Part shown: positions 39,212 to 49,128 of the stretch, in pieces
Layout: the number at the start of each line of letters is the position of its first letter
Position numbering within the stretch: the stretch's first letter is position 1
Source: Aerococcus urinaeequi
GTDB taxonomy: Bacteria; Bacillota; Bacilli; Lactobacillales; Aerococcaceae
Direction: 5' to 3'
DNA: 64,000 nucleotides
NCBI RefSeq assembly: GCF_001543205.1
Contig: NZ_CP014162.1
Location: forward strand, 1,116,001 to 1,180,000
The notes under the pieces: model-generated
What the model saw: the letters and a program-made list of their open reading frames with translations, nothing else
Told to the model about the DNA's origin: nothing
The model's database searches: none
Made by a program: the position numbers and the translations under genes

Positions 39212-42200
39212 TTGGTAGATGTAAATAGATTTGAAAGCATGCGTATCGGGTTGGCTTCACCAGACAAGATCAGATCTTGGTCTTATGGTGAGGTTAAGAA
39301 ACCTGAAACCATCAACTACCGTACACTTAAATCAGAAAAAGAAGGTCTATTCGATGAAAGAATCTTTGGACCTTCTAAAGATTGGGAATGTTCTTGTGGT
39401 AAATACAAGGGCATTCGCTATGCTGGTGTTGTTTGTGACCGTTGTGGCGTTGAAGTTACACGTTCTAAAGTACGTCGTGAGCGTATGGGTCACATTGAGT
39501 TAGCGACACCTGTAACACATATTTGGTACTTTAAAGGTATCCCATCTCGTATGGGCTTAATGTTAGACATGAGCCCACGTTCTCTTGAAGAAGTAATTTA
39601 CTTTGCATCATATGTTGTAACAGATGCAGGTGATACACCACTAGATTACAAACAATTGTTATCTGAAAAAGAATACCGCGATAATAAACGTGAGTATGGT
39701 GAAGGCTTCAAAGCAGCAATGGGTGCAGATGCAATCAAGACCTTGTTATCACAAGTACAAATTGATAGCGAAGTTGCTGAATTAAAAGAAGAATTGAAAA
39801 CAGCTAAAGGTCAAAAACGTACACGTGCAATCCGTCGTTTAGATGTTTTAGATGCTTTCCGTAAGTCTGGTAACGATCCAGCTTGGATGGTTATGGATGT
39901 TATTCCAGTTATCCCACCAGAACTACGTCCGATGGTTCAGTTAGATGGTGGTCGTTTCGCTACTTCTGACTTGAATGATTTATACCGTCGTGTAATTAAC
40001 CGTAACAACCGTTTGAAACGTCTATTAGACTTAAATGCACCAAATATTATCGTGCAAAACGAAAAACGTATGTTACAAGAAGCAGTGGATGCCTTATTCG
40101 ATAACGGTCGCCGTGGTCGTCCAGTTACTGGTCCAGGTAACCGTCCGTTGAAATCATTGTCACACATGCTTAAAGGTAAGCAAGGACGTTTCCGTCAAAA
40201 CTTACTTGGTAAACGTGTTGACTACTCTGGTCGTTCTGTAATCGTTGTTGGTCCATCATTGAAGATGTACCAAGCTGGTTTACCAAAAGAAATGGCCCTT
40301 GAATTATTCAAACCATTCTTAATGCGTGAATTGGTAGCCCGTGATATGGCAATCAACGTGAAACATGCTAAACGTAAAATTGAGCACCATGATGAAGATG
40401 TTTGGGACGTTTTAGGCGAAATCATTCGTGAACATCCAGTGCTATTGAACCGTGCACCTACCTTACACCGTTTAGGTATCCAAGCCTTTGAACCAGTATT
40501 GGTTGAAGGTAAAGCGATTCGTCTTCACCCACTTGTGTGTGAAGCCTATAATGCCGACTTTGATGGTGACCAAATGGCCGTCCATTTACCATTAGGTGAA
40601 GAAGCGCAAGCAGAGGCACGTTTATTAATGCTAGCTGCTACGCATATCTTGAACCCTAAAGATGGTCAACCAGTTGTTACACCGTCTCAAGATATGGTCT
40701 TAGGAAACTACTACCTAACAATGGAAGAACCTGAAGTAATGGGTGAAGGTATGTTAATGTCTTCTATTAATGAAGCGCATATCGCCTACACTAACGGTTA
40801 CGTGCAATTACATACACGAGTTGCATTCCCAACAGATGCACTACCTAAAAAACCTTGGACTGAAAACCAAAAAGGTAAATTGATGGTGACAACTATCGGT
40901 AAATTATTCTTTAACGAGGTAATGCCTGAAGAATTCCCGTACATCAACGAACCAACAACTGAAAACTTAGAATCATCTCTATCTGACAAGTTCATCATGG
41001 AACCAGGTACAGACGTAAAAGAGTTCATCAGTCGTCAAGATATGGTTTCACCATTCAAGAAAAAATACTTAGCGCGTATCATCGCACAAGTATTTAAAGT
41101 ATCTAAGATTACTGAAACTTCAATTATCTTGGATAAAATGAAAGACTTAGGTTTCAAATACTCTACACGTTCAGGTATTACCGTAGGTGTGGCAGATATT
41201 ACAAACCTAGAATCAAAAGCGGCGTCTATCCAAAAAGGACATGACCGTGTTGACAAGATTACAAAACAATACCGTCGTGGTTTGATTACAAACGACGAAC
41301 GTTATGACCAAGTTATCGATACTTGGAACAAAGTAAAAGATGAAATCCAAATCGCCCTAATGGACTCACTTGATCAAGATAACCCATTCTTCATCATGTC
41401 CGATTCAGGTGCCCGTGGTAACATTTCTAACTTTACCCAACTTGCTGGTATGCGTGGTTTGATGGCCGGACCTAACGGTAAGATCATCGAGTTACCTATC
41501 TTGTCTAACTTCCGTGAAGGTTTGACCGTACAAGAAATGTTTATCTCCACTCACGGTGCCCGTAAAGGTATGACCGATACGGCCCTTAAGACAGCCGATT
41601 CAGGTTACTTGACTCGTCGTCTTGTTGACGTTGCCCAAGATGTCATCATTCGTGAAGCAGACTGTGGCACTGACCGTGGTTTAGCGATTGAAGCAATCAA
41701 GAATGGTAACGAAGTGATTGAAACACTTGAAGAACGTTTGACTGGCCGTTACTTACAAAAAGAAGTACGTCATCCAGAAACTGGCGAAATCATTGCGCAC
41801 CACAACGAATTAATCGACGAACAAACTGCTCGTCGCATCGTTGAAGCTGGTATTGAGCAAGTAACGATTCGTTCAGCCTTCACATGTAACACTCGTCACG
41901 GTGTATGTAAACATTGTTACGGACGCGACCTATCTACTAACCAAGAGGTAGAAGTAGGGGAAGCAGTTGGTACAATTGCTGCACAATCTATCGGTGAGCC
42001 AGGTACACAGTTAACAATGCGTACATTCCATACTGGTGGGGTTGCCGGTGATGACATCACTCAAGGTCTTCCTCGTATCCAAGAGATTGTTGAAGCACGT
42101 CATCCAAAAGGTCGTGCCGTGATTACTGAAGTTGCTGGAGAAATCGAAGCAATCGAAGAAGACGAAGCAAGCCGTACGAAGACAGTATTTGTTAAAGGTA

Positions 42201-42868
42201 TGACAGACTCTCGTGAGTATAAAGTACCTTACACAGCGCGTATGAACGTTGCTGAAGGCGATACTGTTCACCGCGGACAACAATTAACAGAAGGTTCAAT
42301 CGATCCTAAAGACTTACTACGTGTAACAAACACACTAACTGTTGAAACATACATGTTAGATGAAGTTCAACGTGTATACCGCTCTCAAGGGGTAGACATC
42401 AATGATAAACACGTGGAAGTTATGGTTCGTCAAATGCTACGTAAAGTACGTGTCCTTGATCCAGGTTCAACAGACTTGTTACCAGGTAAATTAATGGATA
42501 CTGCAGACTTTACAGATGCCAATACGCAAGCTATCCGTTCAGGTGAACTACCTGCAACTGCTCGCCCAGTATTATTAGGTATCACCAAAGCAGCCTTAGA
42601 AACAAATAGTTTCCTATCTGCAGCTTCATTCCAAGAAACAACTAAAGTCTTAACTGACGCGGCAATCCGTGGTAAAGAAGACCACTTACTTGGATTAAAA
42701 GAGAATGTTATTATCGGTAAGATCATCCCTGCAGGTACAGGTATGGCTCGCTACCGTGAAATGGAACCGAAAAAAATCGGTGACACACAACAATTAATCT
42801 ACGGAGAAGAAGCAGACGTAGATACTGAAATTAGCCCAATTGACTACTCAAGTATTCAAGAAAACTAA
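39212..42868 (+). CDS. rpoC: RNA polymerase beta' subunit
   Basis: A 1218-residue beta' subunit. The N-terminal zinc site has the cysteines of '[20 protein letters not shown]'. The catalytic loop is '[13 protein letters not shown]' with its three aspartates. The second zinc site is in '[14 protein letters not shown]', and the trigger loop runs into '[16 protein letters not shown]'. The start is a TTG behind AAGGGAGG, 33 bases after rpoB. The length is standard for Firmicutes. Confidence 0.98.
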   Translation: MVDVNRFESMRIGLASPDKIRSWSYGEVKKPETINYRTLKSEKEGLFDERIFGPSKDWECSCGKYKGIRYAGVVCDRCGVEVTRSKVRRERMGHIELATPVTHIWYFKGIPSRMGLMLDMSPRSLEEVIYFASYVVTDAGDTPLDYKQLLSEKEYRDNKREYGEGFKAAMGADAIKTLLSQVQIDSEVAELKEELKTAKGQKRTRAIRRLDVLDAFRKSGNDPAWMVMDVIPVIPPELRPMVQLDGGRFATSDLNDLYRRVINRNNRLKRLLDLNAPNIIVQNEKRMLQEAVDALFDNGRRGRPVTGPGNRPLKSLSHMLKGKQGRFRQNLLGKRVDYSGRSVIVVGPSLKMYQAGLPKEMALELFKPFLMRELVARDMAINVKHAKRKIEHHDEDVWDVLGEIIREHPVLLNRAPTLHRLGIQAFEPVLVEGKAIRLHPLVCEAYNADFDGDQMAVHLPLGEEAQAEARLLMLAATHILNPKDGQPVVTPSQDMVLGNYYLTMEEPEVMGEGMLMSSINEAHIAYTNGYVQLHTRVAFPTDALPKKPWTENQKGKLMVTTIGKLFFNEVMPEEFPYINEPTTENLESSLSDKFIMEPGTDVKEFISRQDMVSPFKKKYLARIIAQVFKVSKITETSIILDKMKDLGFKYSTRSGITVGVADITNLESKAASIQKGHDRVDKITKQYRRGLITNDERYDQVIDTWNKVKDEIQIALMDSLDQDNPFFIMSDSGARGNISNFTQLAGMRGLMAGPNGKIIELPILSNFREGLTVQEMFISTHGARKGMTDTALKTADSGYLTRRLVDVAQDVIIREADCGTDRGLAIEAIKNGNEVIETLEERLTGRYLQKEVRHPETGEIIAHHNELIDEQTARRIVEAGIEQVTIRSAFTCNTRHGVCKHCYGRDLSTNQEVEVGEAVGTIAAQSIGEPGTQLTMRTFHTGGVAGDDITQGLPRIQEIVEARHPKGRAVITEVAGEIEAIEEDEASRTKTVFVKGMTDSREYKVPYTARMNVAEGDTVHRGQQLTEGSIDPKDLLRVTNTLTVETYMLDEVQRVYRSQGVDINDKHVEVMVRQMLRKVRVLDPGSTDLLPGKLMDTADFTDANTQAIRSGELPATARPVLLGITKAALETNSFLSAASFQETTKVLTDAAIRGKEDHLLGLKENVIIGKIIPAGTGMARYREMEPKKIGDTQQLIYGEEADVDTEISPIDYSSIQEN

Positions 42869-42910
42869 TTCACCATTGTAGAAACGACAACTGAATATTC
42901 AGACGAGAAA

Positions 42911-42942
42911 AAATCCCTAGGCCAAATTGGTCTAGGGATTTT
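42911..42942. terminator. Terminator after rpoC (bidirectional)
   Basis: AAATCCCTAGGCCAAATTGG pairs with the following CTAGGGATTTT arm; the core is AATCCCTAG/CTAGGGATT. The minus-strand PP2C-like gene converges on it. Confidence 0.88.
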
Positions 42943-42971
42943 GTGTTTTATAGAGAGAAAAATTTTGAAAT

Positions 42972-43772
42972 TTACGACCGGGCCGTCACTTTGAAGGCAA
43001 TATAAGACCGGTCATCAAAGCTGACTTGGTCAGGGTTGAGGCCTTTTGTGGAAATATATTGATCAATTAAATACGGATCATTGTGGATAATTGCTTGCAG
43101 GTAAGCTTCCGTTTCTTCAAAAGTTGGTCGAATATCTGGATAACCATCTGATGTTAGGGCTATTTCATCCCCAGCTTGAACAGGTATAGTTGTGATTAAG
43201 CTGCTTGGAATCTCTTGTCCGTTTAAAACCGAATAACCAAACCGTGTATCAGCCTTGTTGGCAAATGCGTTTGAGGAAATTAAATAGGGCATAATGGCGT
43301 CTCTGGCCTCTTGGTGGTGATTAGGGTCGATATGCAAGATGAGTGACCGGAAGGCGCTTAAAATATCATCAGAGACCTTTGGTTGGGTATATAATTGCCC
43401 GTTTACACTAGCTTGGCAATCCCCAATTAGGTAGATACACTTGTAGAAATCAGAATACAAAGCCATAGCAGCTTGTGGACCATGTTCGATTCGGTCTAGC
43501 GGGAAATCCACATGTGTATAAAACTTGTCCTCAAAAGCTTGGTTAACACCTGAAATAACCGTTTCGATAGGTGCTTGTGGATCTAATGTGGCTAAGAAAT
43601 CATGGATGATGTTGGACGCCATTTTGCCAGTTTTCATGCCTTTATGGGTAAAGTTCGACTTGGATGTTACCCCGTCTATAACAGCGATGAAGTGGTCATT
43701 TTTAAAAAGAGCGTCCTCGCATAAAGCTGGCTGGTCATATTTACCTTGGATGAAAGTGTGTTGAATTTGCAA
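42972..43772 (-). CDS. PP2C-like serine/threonine phosphatase-fold protein
   Basis: A 266-residue protein with PP2C-family landmarks: an N-terminal 'CEDALFKNDHFIAVIDGVTSK' (D-G motif), a middle 'YLIGDCQ', and late 'ALTSDGYPD' and 'DDRSYIAFK' (metal-binding Asp). The match is looser than to PrpC/Stp, so it belongs to a divergent branch. Some metal ligands may differ. The start is a TTG behind GGGAGAG. It is alone, convergent with rpoC. A regulatory phosphatase role is possible; the target is unknown. Confidence 0.7.
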   Translation of the reverse strand: MQIQHTFIQGKYDQPALCEDALFKNDHFIAVIDGVTSKSNFTHKGMKTGKMASNIIHDFLATLDPQAPIETVISGVNQAFEDKFYTHVDFPLDRIEHGPQAAMALYSDFYKCIYLIGDCQASVNGQLYTQPKVSDDILSAFRSLILHIDPNHHQEARDAIMPYLISSNAFANKADTRFGYSVLNGQEIPSSLITTIPVQAGDEIALTSDGYPDIRPTFEETEAYLQAIIHNDPYLIDQYISTKGLNPDQVSFDDRSYIAFKVTARS

Positions 43773-43803
43773 ATTCTCTCCCTCACATTCTATACTTTGC
43801 TAA

Positions 43804-44520
43804 TTACAGTATATAGAAGACGATGGGATAGGCAAAGAATAAGTAAGGGATAAATGGCAGACCAGTCGGCGGGTTAACATTTTTTATTTTCACATAACAG
43901 ATGTGGCAGAGGGCTAGACCACTAGCGATCAACAGAAGATATGAGAAGGTTAAGGGACCGAGCATTAGGCCTAAGACTGCTAGCGTCTTAACATCACCAC
44001 CACCTATACCTTGATGAAGCAGGTAATTGCAAGTGATTAAAGTGGTGAAGACCAGCAGGGAAAAGGTAACGTGGGTTAAGAGCGCTAGGTGCGGGTTTCG
44101 GTAAAGATAATAAATAACAACTAATAATAATATGACTTGAAACCGGTCTGGTATGATTTGTAAAGCCAGATCGGCACTGGTCATGATGAGTAAGGTGGCA
44201 AAAATCATGCAGAGAAGAATAGCAGTTACAGTCGGGTGGTTCAGAAAAAACAAGAAAGAAAATATAGCGAAAAATCCTTCACAGAATGGATAAATAAAAG
44301 GTATTGATTGGCGACAAGTCTGGCATTTACCTGTTGATAGTCCGTAACCGATAATTGGTATCAAGGCTAAGGGTGAAATCGTGACTTGACAATTGTCGCA
44401 TTTGGAACGACCGCGGATAAAGGATTGTCCAAGGACTGTTCTTGAACCGACCACCATAAAAAACGAAGCAAGACTAGCAAAAAGGGCCAATAAAATGCTA
44501 TAATAAACAAACAATATCAT
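43804..44520 (-). CDS. Type IV prepilin peptidase (A24 family), ComC/PilD-like
   Basis: A 238-residue membrane protease. It carries the two N-terminal CxxC pairs (CDNC and CQTC) of the methylase/zinc domain, the first catalytic aspartate in 'TSADLALQIIPDR' and the second in 'GIGGGDVKTLA'. It cleaves and methylates prepilin-like proteins such as those of the competence pseudopilus. The start at 44520 follows GGAGG by six bases. Together with the SigH/ComX-like factor at 6.2 kb it suggests that the organism has a competence system. Confidence 0.9.
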   Translation of the reverse strand: MILFVYYSILLALFASLASFFMVVGSRTVLGQSFIRGRSKCDNCQVTISPLALIPIIGYGLSTGKCQTCRQSIPFIYPFCEGFFAIFSFLFFLNHPTVTAILLCMIFATLLIMTSADLALQIIPDRFQVILLLVVIYYLYRNPHLALLTHVTFSLLVFTTLITCNYLLHQGIGGGDVKTLAVLGLMLGPLTFSYLLLIASGLALCHICYVKIKNVNPPTGLPFIPYLFFAYPIVFYIL

Positions 44521-44605
44521 TTTCAACCTCCATATGTTTTATATACGTGTTTTTTCTGCCGATGCGCTAAAAATGACGAAAAATAAAATTTTTATGGAAA
44601 TAGTA

Positions 44606-44634
44606 TTGACAGTGTCTAAATCAGATGGTATTAT
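44606..44634 (+). promoter_or_regulatory. tRNA operon promoter
   Basis: TTGACA (44606-44611), a 17-base spacer and TATTAT (44629-44634) preceded by TGG. It precedes tRNA-Val by about 40 bases. Confidence 0.85.
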
Positions 44635-44675
44635 TTAATAGTTGTCTTTGATAGATAACTAATTGAAATATTTAC

Positions 44676-44751
44676 GGAGAATTAGCTCAGCTGGGAGAGC
44701 GTCTGCCTTACAAGCAGGATGTCGGGGGTTCGAGCCCCTCATTCTCCACCA
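44676..44751 (+). tRNA. tRNA-Val (anticodon TAC)
   Basis: A full cloverleaf: acceptor GGAGAAT/ATTCTCC, D-arm GCTC..GAGC, anticodon loop CTTACAA with TAC, and a T-arm with TTCGAGC. The CCA end is encoded (44749-44751). Confidence 0.96.
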
Positions 44752-44752
44752 T

Positions 44753-44825
44753 GACTCGTTAGCTCAGTCGGTAGAGCAACTGACTTTTAATCAGTGGGTC
44801 GTAGGTTCGAATCCTACACGGGTCA
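44753..44825 (+). tRNA. tRNA-Lys (anticodon TTT)
   Basis: Acceptor GACTCGT/ACGGGTC, anticodon stem ACTGA/TCAGT with loop CTTTTAA, and T-arm GTAGG TTCGAAT CCTAC. No CCA is encoded. It follows tRNA-Val by one base. Confidence 0.96.
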
Positions 44826-44850
44826 TATTCATTTTGAATAAAAAATATTT

Positions 44851-44923
44851 GCCGGCTTAGCTCAGTTGGTAGAGCATCTGATTTGTAATCAGAGGGTCGA
44901 GGGTTCAAGTCCTTTAGCCGGCA
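44851..44923 (+). tRNA. tRNA-Thr (anticodon TGT)
   Basis: Acceptor GCCGGCT/AGCCGGC, anticodon stem TCTGA/TCAGA with loop TTTGTAA (anticodon TGT), and a T-arm with TTCAAGT. No CCA is encoded. Confidence 0.96.
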
Positions 44924-44930
44924 TATATAG

Positions 44931-44967
44931 AAAAACTCCTTCATCGAAAGATGGAGGAGTTTTTTTG
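44931..44967 (+). terminator. Terminator of the tRNA operon
   Basis: AAAAACTCCTTCATC pairs with GATGGAGGAGTTTTT across a GAAA tetraloop, then T residues. Confidence 0.9.
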
Positions 44968-45065
44968 CGTACATTTAAATACAAATGATTCATAAATTGA
45001 GGAGAATCCCTACAAGTTATGCTGTAAAAAGAATTATGAGTTTTTACTGTGAAGTGTAAATTTTT

Positions 45066-45079
45066 ATAAACCGGTTTCA
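45066..45079 (+). promoter_or_regulatory. Candidate cre (CcpA) site before the Ugp-like operon
   Basis: ATAAACCGGTTTCA fits the right half and centre of the catabolite-response consensus, with two mismatches in the left half. The 280 bases between the tRNAs and the first gene hold no other clear element; a firm promoter was not found. Confidence 0.35.
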
Positions 45080-45247
45080 AGAAACATTTTACGTAATCCT
45101 TACAATTACCTAGCGATATTTACCCGATATATGTAAAGAATTAATATTGGATTGTTAAGATAATTGAGGAATTAAAGAGTGAGCTTCGAAGTCTATTCGT
45201 TAACGTAAGAAGTATTTATTCAAAATAAATGGAAAGGAGACATTGTA

Positions 45248-46036
45248 TTGGCAGACTTACAGTTTTTGCATATGTCAGATACGCACTTTTTAAAGGTTTA
45301 TCAAAATGCACTTGAGAAATGGGGCGTTGAATACAACCCTACAGAAATATTAGAAGGCTTTTTAAAGACGATTGATTTTACTAAATTTGATTTCGTTGTT
45401 CATACAGGGGACTTGGTTCATGATGGTGAATTGGCAGATTATCAATCTTTTAAAGAATTGATGGAAACCTATATTCCAGAAGAAATCCCGGTATTTTATT
45501 GTTTAGGAAATCATGATAAGAAAAGACTATTCCATCAAGTTTTCAACGGTGAAGATACTGATAAAAAGTGGGATTACATATCTGAATGTAAGGATTATCA
45601 GCTAATCTTTCTAGATAGTTCATCGGAAGAAATGCATGATGGCGTAATTGACCTGTCACAAGCTGAGTGGTTGAAAGCACAATTAGAGGCTAATAGAGAC
45701 AAGGAAATTTTTATTTTCCAACACCATCCACTAGATATTAGTTGGATAAATGGGCTGGAGAAAACCCAAGTGCCAGATAATTATGATCAATTATTAAATC
45801 AATATGATATTAAAGGGATCTTTACAGGTCACTTACATCAGAATAGACATTACATGGTGAACAATCGTATTCCACAGCATACAGCAAATTCACTCGTATT
45901 TGGGATGACGATTGACGATGTATGGAATAATAATCGCTTAGGATATAGCGTTGTTAAAGTGGTTAATGGCAATTTAGATGTGTATACAGACATTGTTAAT
46001 CCAGTTGTTGAGCGGTTTAATCAGAATATTTTATAA
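45248..46036 (+). CDS. Calcineurin-like metallophosphoesterase (GpdQ/CpdA-like)
   Basis: A 262-residue binuclear metallophosphoesterase. The five family blocks are visible: 'FLHMSDTHF' (D-x-H), 'VVHTGDLVHDG' (GDxxxDG-like), 'YCLGNHDK' (GNHD), 'IFQHHPLD' (H-H) and 'FTGHLHQNR' (GHxH). Such enzymes split cyclic nucleotides or glycerophosphodiesters. Placed at the head of a Ugp-like ABC operon, a glycerophosphodiesterase role is the most likely. The start is a TTG behind AAAGGAG. The binding-protein gene follows after 17 bases. Confidence 0.88.
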   Translation: MADLQFLHMSDTHFLKVYQNALEKWGVEYNPTEILEGFLKTIDFTKFDFVVHTGDLVHDGELADYQSFKELMETYIPEEIPVFYCLGNHDKKRLFHQVFNGEDTDKKWDYISECKDYQLIFLDSSSEEMHDGVIDLSQAEWLKAQLEANRDKEIFIFQHHPLDISWINGLEKTQVPDNYDQLLNQYDIKGIFTGHLHQNRHYMVNNRIPQHTANSLVFGMTIDDVWNNNRLGYSVVKVVNGNLDVYTDIVNPVVERFNQNIL

Positions 46037-46053
46037 AGTAAGGGAGAAAGAAA

Positions 46054-47340
46054 ATGAAATTAAATAAAAAGTTATTTTTGTTGGGGGCAGCGGCACTCTC
46101 GCTAGCAGCATGTGGCAATAGTGGTAGTGCTGATTCAAGTAATGGAGATGGGCCGATTACTATTGAGTATTGGCACCCAAATGCGGATACACAAGGTGGA
46201 CAAGCTGTTACAGAATTAGTTGAAGAGTTTAATGCCTCTCAAGATGAGATTGTTGTTGAAGCAACCTTTAATGAAGGGATGTATCAAGGGTTGATGCAAA
46301 ATCTTCAAACAGCAGTGGCGAGTGGAGATGCCCCAGCCCTCGTACAAATTGGTTGGTCTTACCGTGAATATTTTGCCAATAATTTTGAGTATACAGAACC
46401 GCAAACTGTTATTGAAGAGTATTTCCCAGATGATGCTGAATACCTTTCAACTAAATTTGCAGAAAATATTTTTGCTTTAGGTACGGGAAATGATGGTAGA
46501 CAAGTGGGTACACCATACTCGCTATCAGTTCCTGTTTTATATTTAAATATGGACATTTTAAATGAAGCAGGTGTAAATCCAGACGATTTAACAACTTGGG
46601 AGGCAGTAGAAGAAGCTGCCAAAACGATTTCAGAAAAAACAGATGCTGATGGCTTATATATCGCAGAGCATGCAGATAACTGGAATATTCAAGCAATGAT
46701 TGAATCAAATGGTGGAAAAGTCATTGGTGAAGATGGTAAGGCTGCATTTGCCGAACAAGCTGGCTTAGATACTTATACATTCTACCAAGATATGGTAAAT
46801 GATGGGGTTGCCTTACATGCACCAAATGATCAAGGGCAACAAGCCTTTATCTCTGGCCAAGTTGGTATGGCACATATGACGATTGCTCAACGTTCAAATG
46901 TTACTTCTAACAGTACTTTTGAAGCTGCTGCTGTAGCGTCGCCTGCCTTTGAAGGACAAGAAGCAAACTTACCAGCAGGTGGTTCAATGTTAGTGATGAC
47001 TGCTGAAGAAGAGGCTGAGCAACAAGCAGCTTGGACCTTTATGAAATTCTTGTATGAGCCGGATAATGTTGCTACGTGGACTGAAAGTACGGGCTATGTG
47101 CCAGAAACTGCTGATGCAACTGAAAATGCTGAATTAGATAAATTATTAAATGAAGATCCAATTTTCTCTGCAGCAAATAGCTCGCTAGATAAAATGGTAC
47201 CTTGGGCGCCGTTCCCTGGAAACTCAGGTTTAGAAGCAGAACAAATGCTAATTGACTTACGTGATCGTATTTTAGGTGGCGCAGATGTTGAAACAGAAGT
47301 TCCAGCTACTCAAGATGATATTAATGCATTAATTGACTAG
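46054..47340 (+). CDS. ABC transporter substrate-binding lipoprotein (UgpB-like)
   Basis: A 428-residue extracellular solute-binding protein of family 1. The lipobox is LAAC, with the lipidated cysteine at residue 21 of 'LSLAACGNSG'. 'ITIEYWHPNADTQGGQAVTELVEEFNAS' in pieces, 'ALVQIGWSYREYF' and 'MAHMTIAQRSNV' fit UgpB-type proteins, which bind sn-glycerol-3-phosphate or its diesters. A terminator-like hairpin follows, which would raise its level over the permeases. Confidence 0.88.
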   Translation: MKLNKKLFLLGAAALSLAACGNSGSADSSNGDGPITIEYWHPNADTQGGQAVTELVEEFNASQDEIVVEATFNEGMYQGLMQNLQTAVASGDAPALVQIGWSYREYFANNFEYTEPQTVIEEYFPDDAEYLSTKFAENIFALGTGNDGRQVGTPYSLSVPVLYLNMDILNEAGVNPDDLTTWEAVEEAAKTISEKTDADGLYIAEHADNWNIQAMIESNGGKVIGEDGKAAFAEQAGLDTYTFYQDMVNDGVALHAPNDQGQQAFISGQVGMAHMTIAQRSNVTSNSTFEAAAVASPAFEGQEANLPAGGSMLVMTAEEEAEQQAAWTFMKFLYEPDNVATWTESTGYVPETADATENAELDKLLNEDPIFSAANSSLDKMVPWAPFPGNSGLEAEQMLIDLRDRILGGADVETEVPATQDDINALID

Positions 47341-47369
47341 TGTATTCATCTTTAAAGAATAGAGGCTAA

Positions 47370-47402
47370 GGTAGTATAGATATCCTTTATACTACCTTTT
47401 TT
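47370..47402 (+). terminator. Partial terminator between binding protein and permease genes
   Basis: GGTAGTATA (47370-47378) pairs perfectly with TATACTACC (47388-47396), followed by six T residues. Such internal signals usually set a higher binding-protein level. Confidence 0.8.
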
Positions 47403-47417
47403 ATTAAGGAGGAAATA

Positions 47418-48302
47418 ATGAAGTCATTCATTAAAAATAGACAATCGCTACTAATGCTTTTGCCAGCAATTGTCTTATTTGGTATTTTCGTATTTTGGCC
47501 AACGCTATATACCTTTTATTTGAGTTTTTTTGATTGGAATATGGTAAGTCCCAAGAAAGAATTTGTAGGATTAGAAAACTATATTGCCGTTTTCACAGAT
47601 TCAGAGAGTTATGCTGTCCTATGGAATACGGTAGTTTATATTCTAATTTTAATGGTATTAAATTTTATTGTGCCCTATGTATTAGCTTTTGTACTACAAT
47701 TTATGATTCCAAAATTCAAAGACTTTTTTAAATCAGCATTTTTCCTACCATCATTCATTTCAATGGTTGTAGGGTCAATGATTTATAACTGGATGTTAAA
47801 TCCTTCATCTGGTCCAGTCGCAGAGATTGCTGGATTTATGGGTATGTCGATTCCTAACTGGACTACTTCACAGAATTTGGTAATTTTAGTGATTTGCTAT
47901 ATCACTGCTTGGAAGGTATTTGGTTATAACTTTATTACTTTGTATGCGGCAGTAGCGAGCATTTCTGAAGAAATCATTGAAAATGCACGCTTGGACAATG
48001 TCCCAACTTGGCGATTATTTTTAGATATTGTTTTACCGATGAGTTCTTCTGCTGGTTTATTTGTTTTGATTAATACAATAGTTACGGGTCTACAATATGT
48101 ATATACGCCAATTTCAGTAGTAACTTCAGGTGGACCGGATGGTGCTTCGAGTAATTTAGTGTATGAATCGTATGAACAAGCCTTTGTTTTATTTGATACG
48201 GGTTACTCTGCTGCATTTTCTATGGTTACTTTATTATTATTCGCAATTTTACTATTGGTTCAAATCCGAGTAAGTGAACGGAGTGTGTACTATGAAAACT
48301 AG
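47418..48302 (+). CDS. ABC transporter permease (UgpA-like)
   Basis: A 294-residue sugar-type (MalF/UgpA) permease with six spans. The N-terminus 'LPAIVLFGIFVFWPTLYTFYLSFFDWN' in pieces and the EAA loop 'EEIIENARLDNVPTWRLFLDIVLPM' are characteristic. AAGGAGG precedes the ATG. It overlaps the next permease gene by 11 bases. Confidence 0.92.
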   Translation: MKSFIKNRQSLLMLLPAIVLFGIFVFWPTLYTFYLSFFDWNMVSPKKEFVGLENYIAVFTDSESYAVLWNTVVYILILMVLNFIVPYVLAFVLQFMIPKFKDFFKSAFFLPSFISMVVGSMIYNWMLNPSSGPVAEIAGFMGMSIPNWTTSQNLVILVICYITAWKVFGYNFITLYAAVASISEEIIENARLDNVPTWRLFLDIVLPMSSSAGLFVLINTIVTGLQYVYTPISVVTSGGPDGASSNLVYESYEQAFVLFDTGYSAAFSMVTLLLFAILLLVQIRVSERSVYYEN

Positions 48303-49119
48303 AGTAGGTATTAGTAATATCTTGTGGACAATCATATTCATTTTGATTTGTATTATCTGGTTATTCCCGATTGTTTTTGCAATTGGTACGTCCTTTAGAC
48401 CACTCCAGGATGTATATAACAATGTCTTGAATATCGTGCCATTAAATCCAACATTTTCTAATTATCTGACACTATTTGACCGACTACCTATGTTAAAAAT
48501 TATCATGAATACATTTACTATTGCGACAACTGTTACTGTCGGGAAAATGGTTATTTCATTCTTAGCTGCTTATGTATTTGTATACTTTGATTTCAAGAAT
48601 AAAAGTACCATGTATTTTATGTTTATTGCGAGTATTTTTATTCCATTTACTGTCACTATGGTACCTAACTATTTAATGCTGTCAGATATCAACTTGAATG
48701 ATAATATTATGGGTGTTATTTTCCCTCAAATCGCTGATGCGACAGGTATCCTGCTATTGAATCAAGCGATGCGCAATATTCCAAAATCATTAATTGAGGT
48801 TGCAAAGCTAGAGAATGCTAGCCATTGGCAAATTATGAGAGATATCATCTTACCGATGATTAAATCGCAAATTACATCGTCTGGTATTTGGTTTTTTGTG
48901 AATTCATGGAATGAATTTGTGTGGCCGTCATTAATCTTGCGTTCGCAGGAATCATATACTTTACCCTTAGCATTACAAATGTTCATTTCAGCAGAAGGTG
49001 GTACAAACTTCTCAGTAGCGATGGCAGTATCTGTAGTTACAATGAGTATTCCATTGGTCTTATATCTTATTTTCCAAAAGTATATCATTGGTACTTTCAC
49101 ATCTGCAGGTATTAAATAG
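48292..49119 (+). CDS. ABC transporter permease (UgpE-like)
   Basis: A 275-residue MalG/UgpE-type permease. It shows 'FPIVFAIGTSFRPLQDVY' near the N-terminus and the EAA loop 'KSLIEVAKLENASHWQIMRDIILPM' in pieces. The ATG at 48292 lies 8 bases after CGGAG, inside the end of the previous gene. A start further upstream in the same frame lacks a ribosome site. Confidence 0.92.
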   Translation: MKTRVGISNILWTIIFILICIIWLFPIVFAIGTSFRPLQDVYNNVLNIVPLNPTFSNYLTLFDRLPMLKIIMNTFTIATTVTVGKMVISFLAAYVFVYFDFKNKSTMYFMFIASIFIPFTVTMVPNYLMLSDINLNDNIMGVIFPQIADATGILLLNQAMRNIPKSLIEVAKLENASHWQIMRDIILPMIKSQITSSGIWFFVNSWNEFVWPSLILRSQESYTLPLALQMFISAEGGTNFSVAMAVSVVTMSIPLVLYLIFQKYIIGTFTSAGIK

Positions 49120-49128
49120 GAGGAAATT

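Noticed and set aside
44663-45080. Open frames across the tRNA cluster
   Set aside because: They read through three well-formed tRNA genes and a terminator.
45085-45135. Pho-box style repeats (TTTACG, CTTACA at 11-base spacing) before the metallophosphoesterase
   Set aside because: Only two imperfect units are in register; a real Pho box needs more, and the region is AT-rich.
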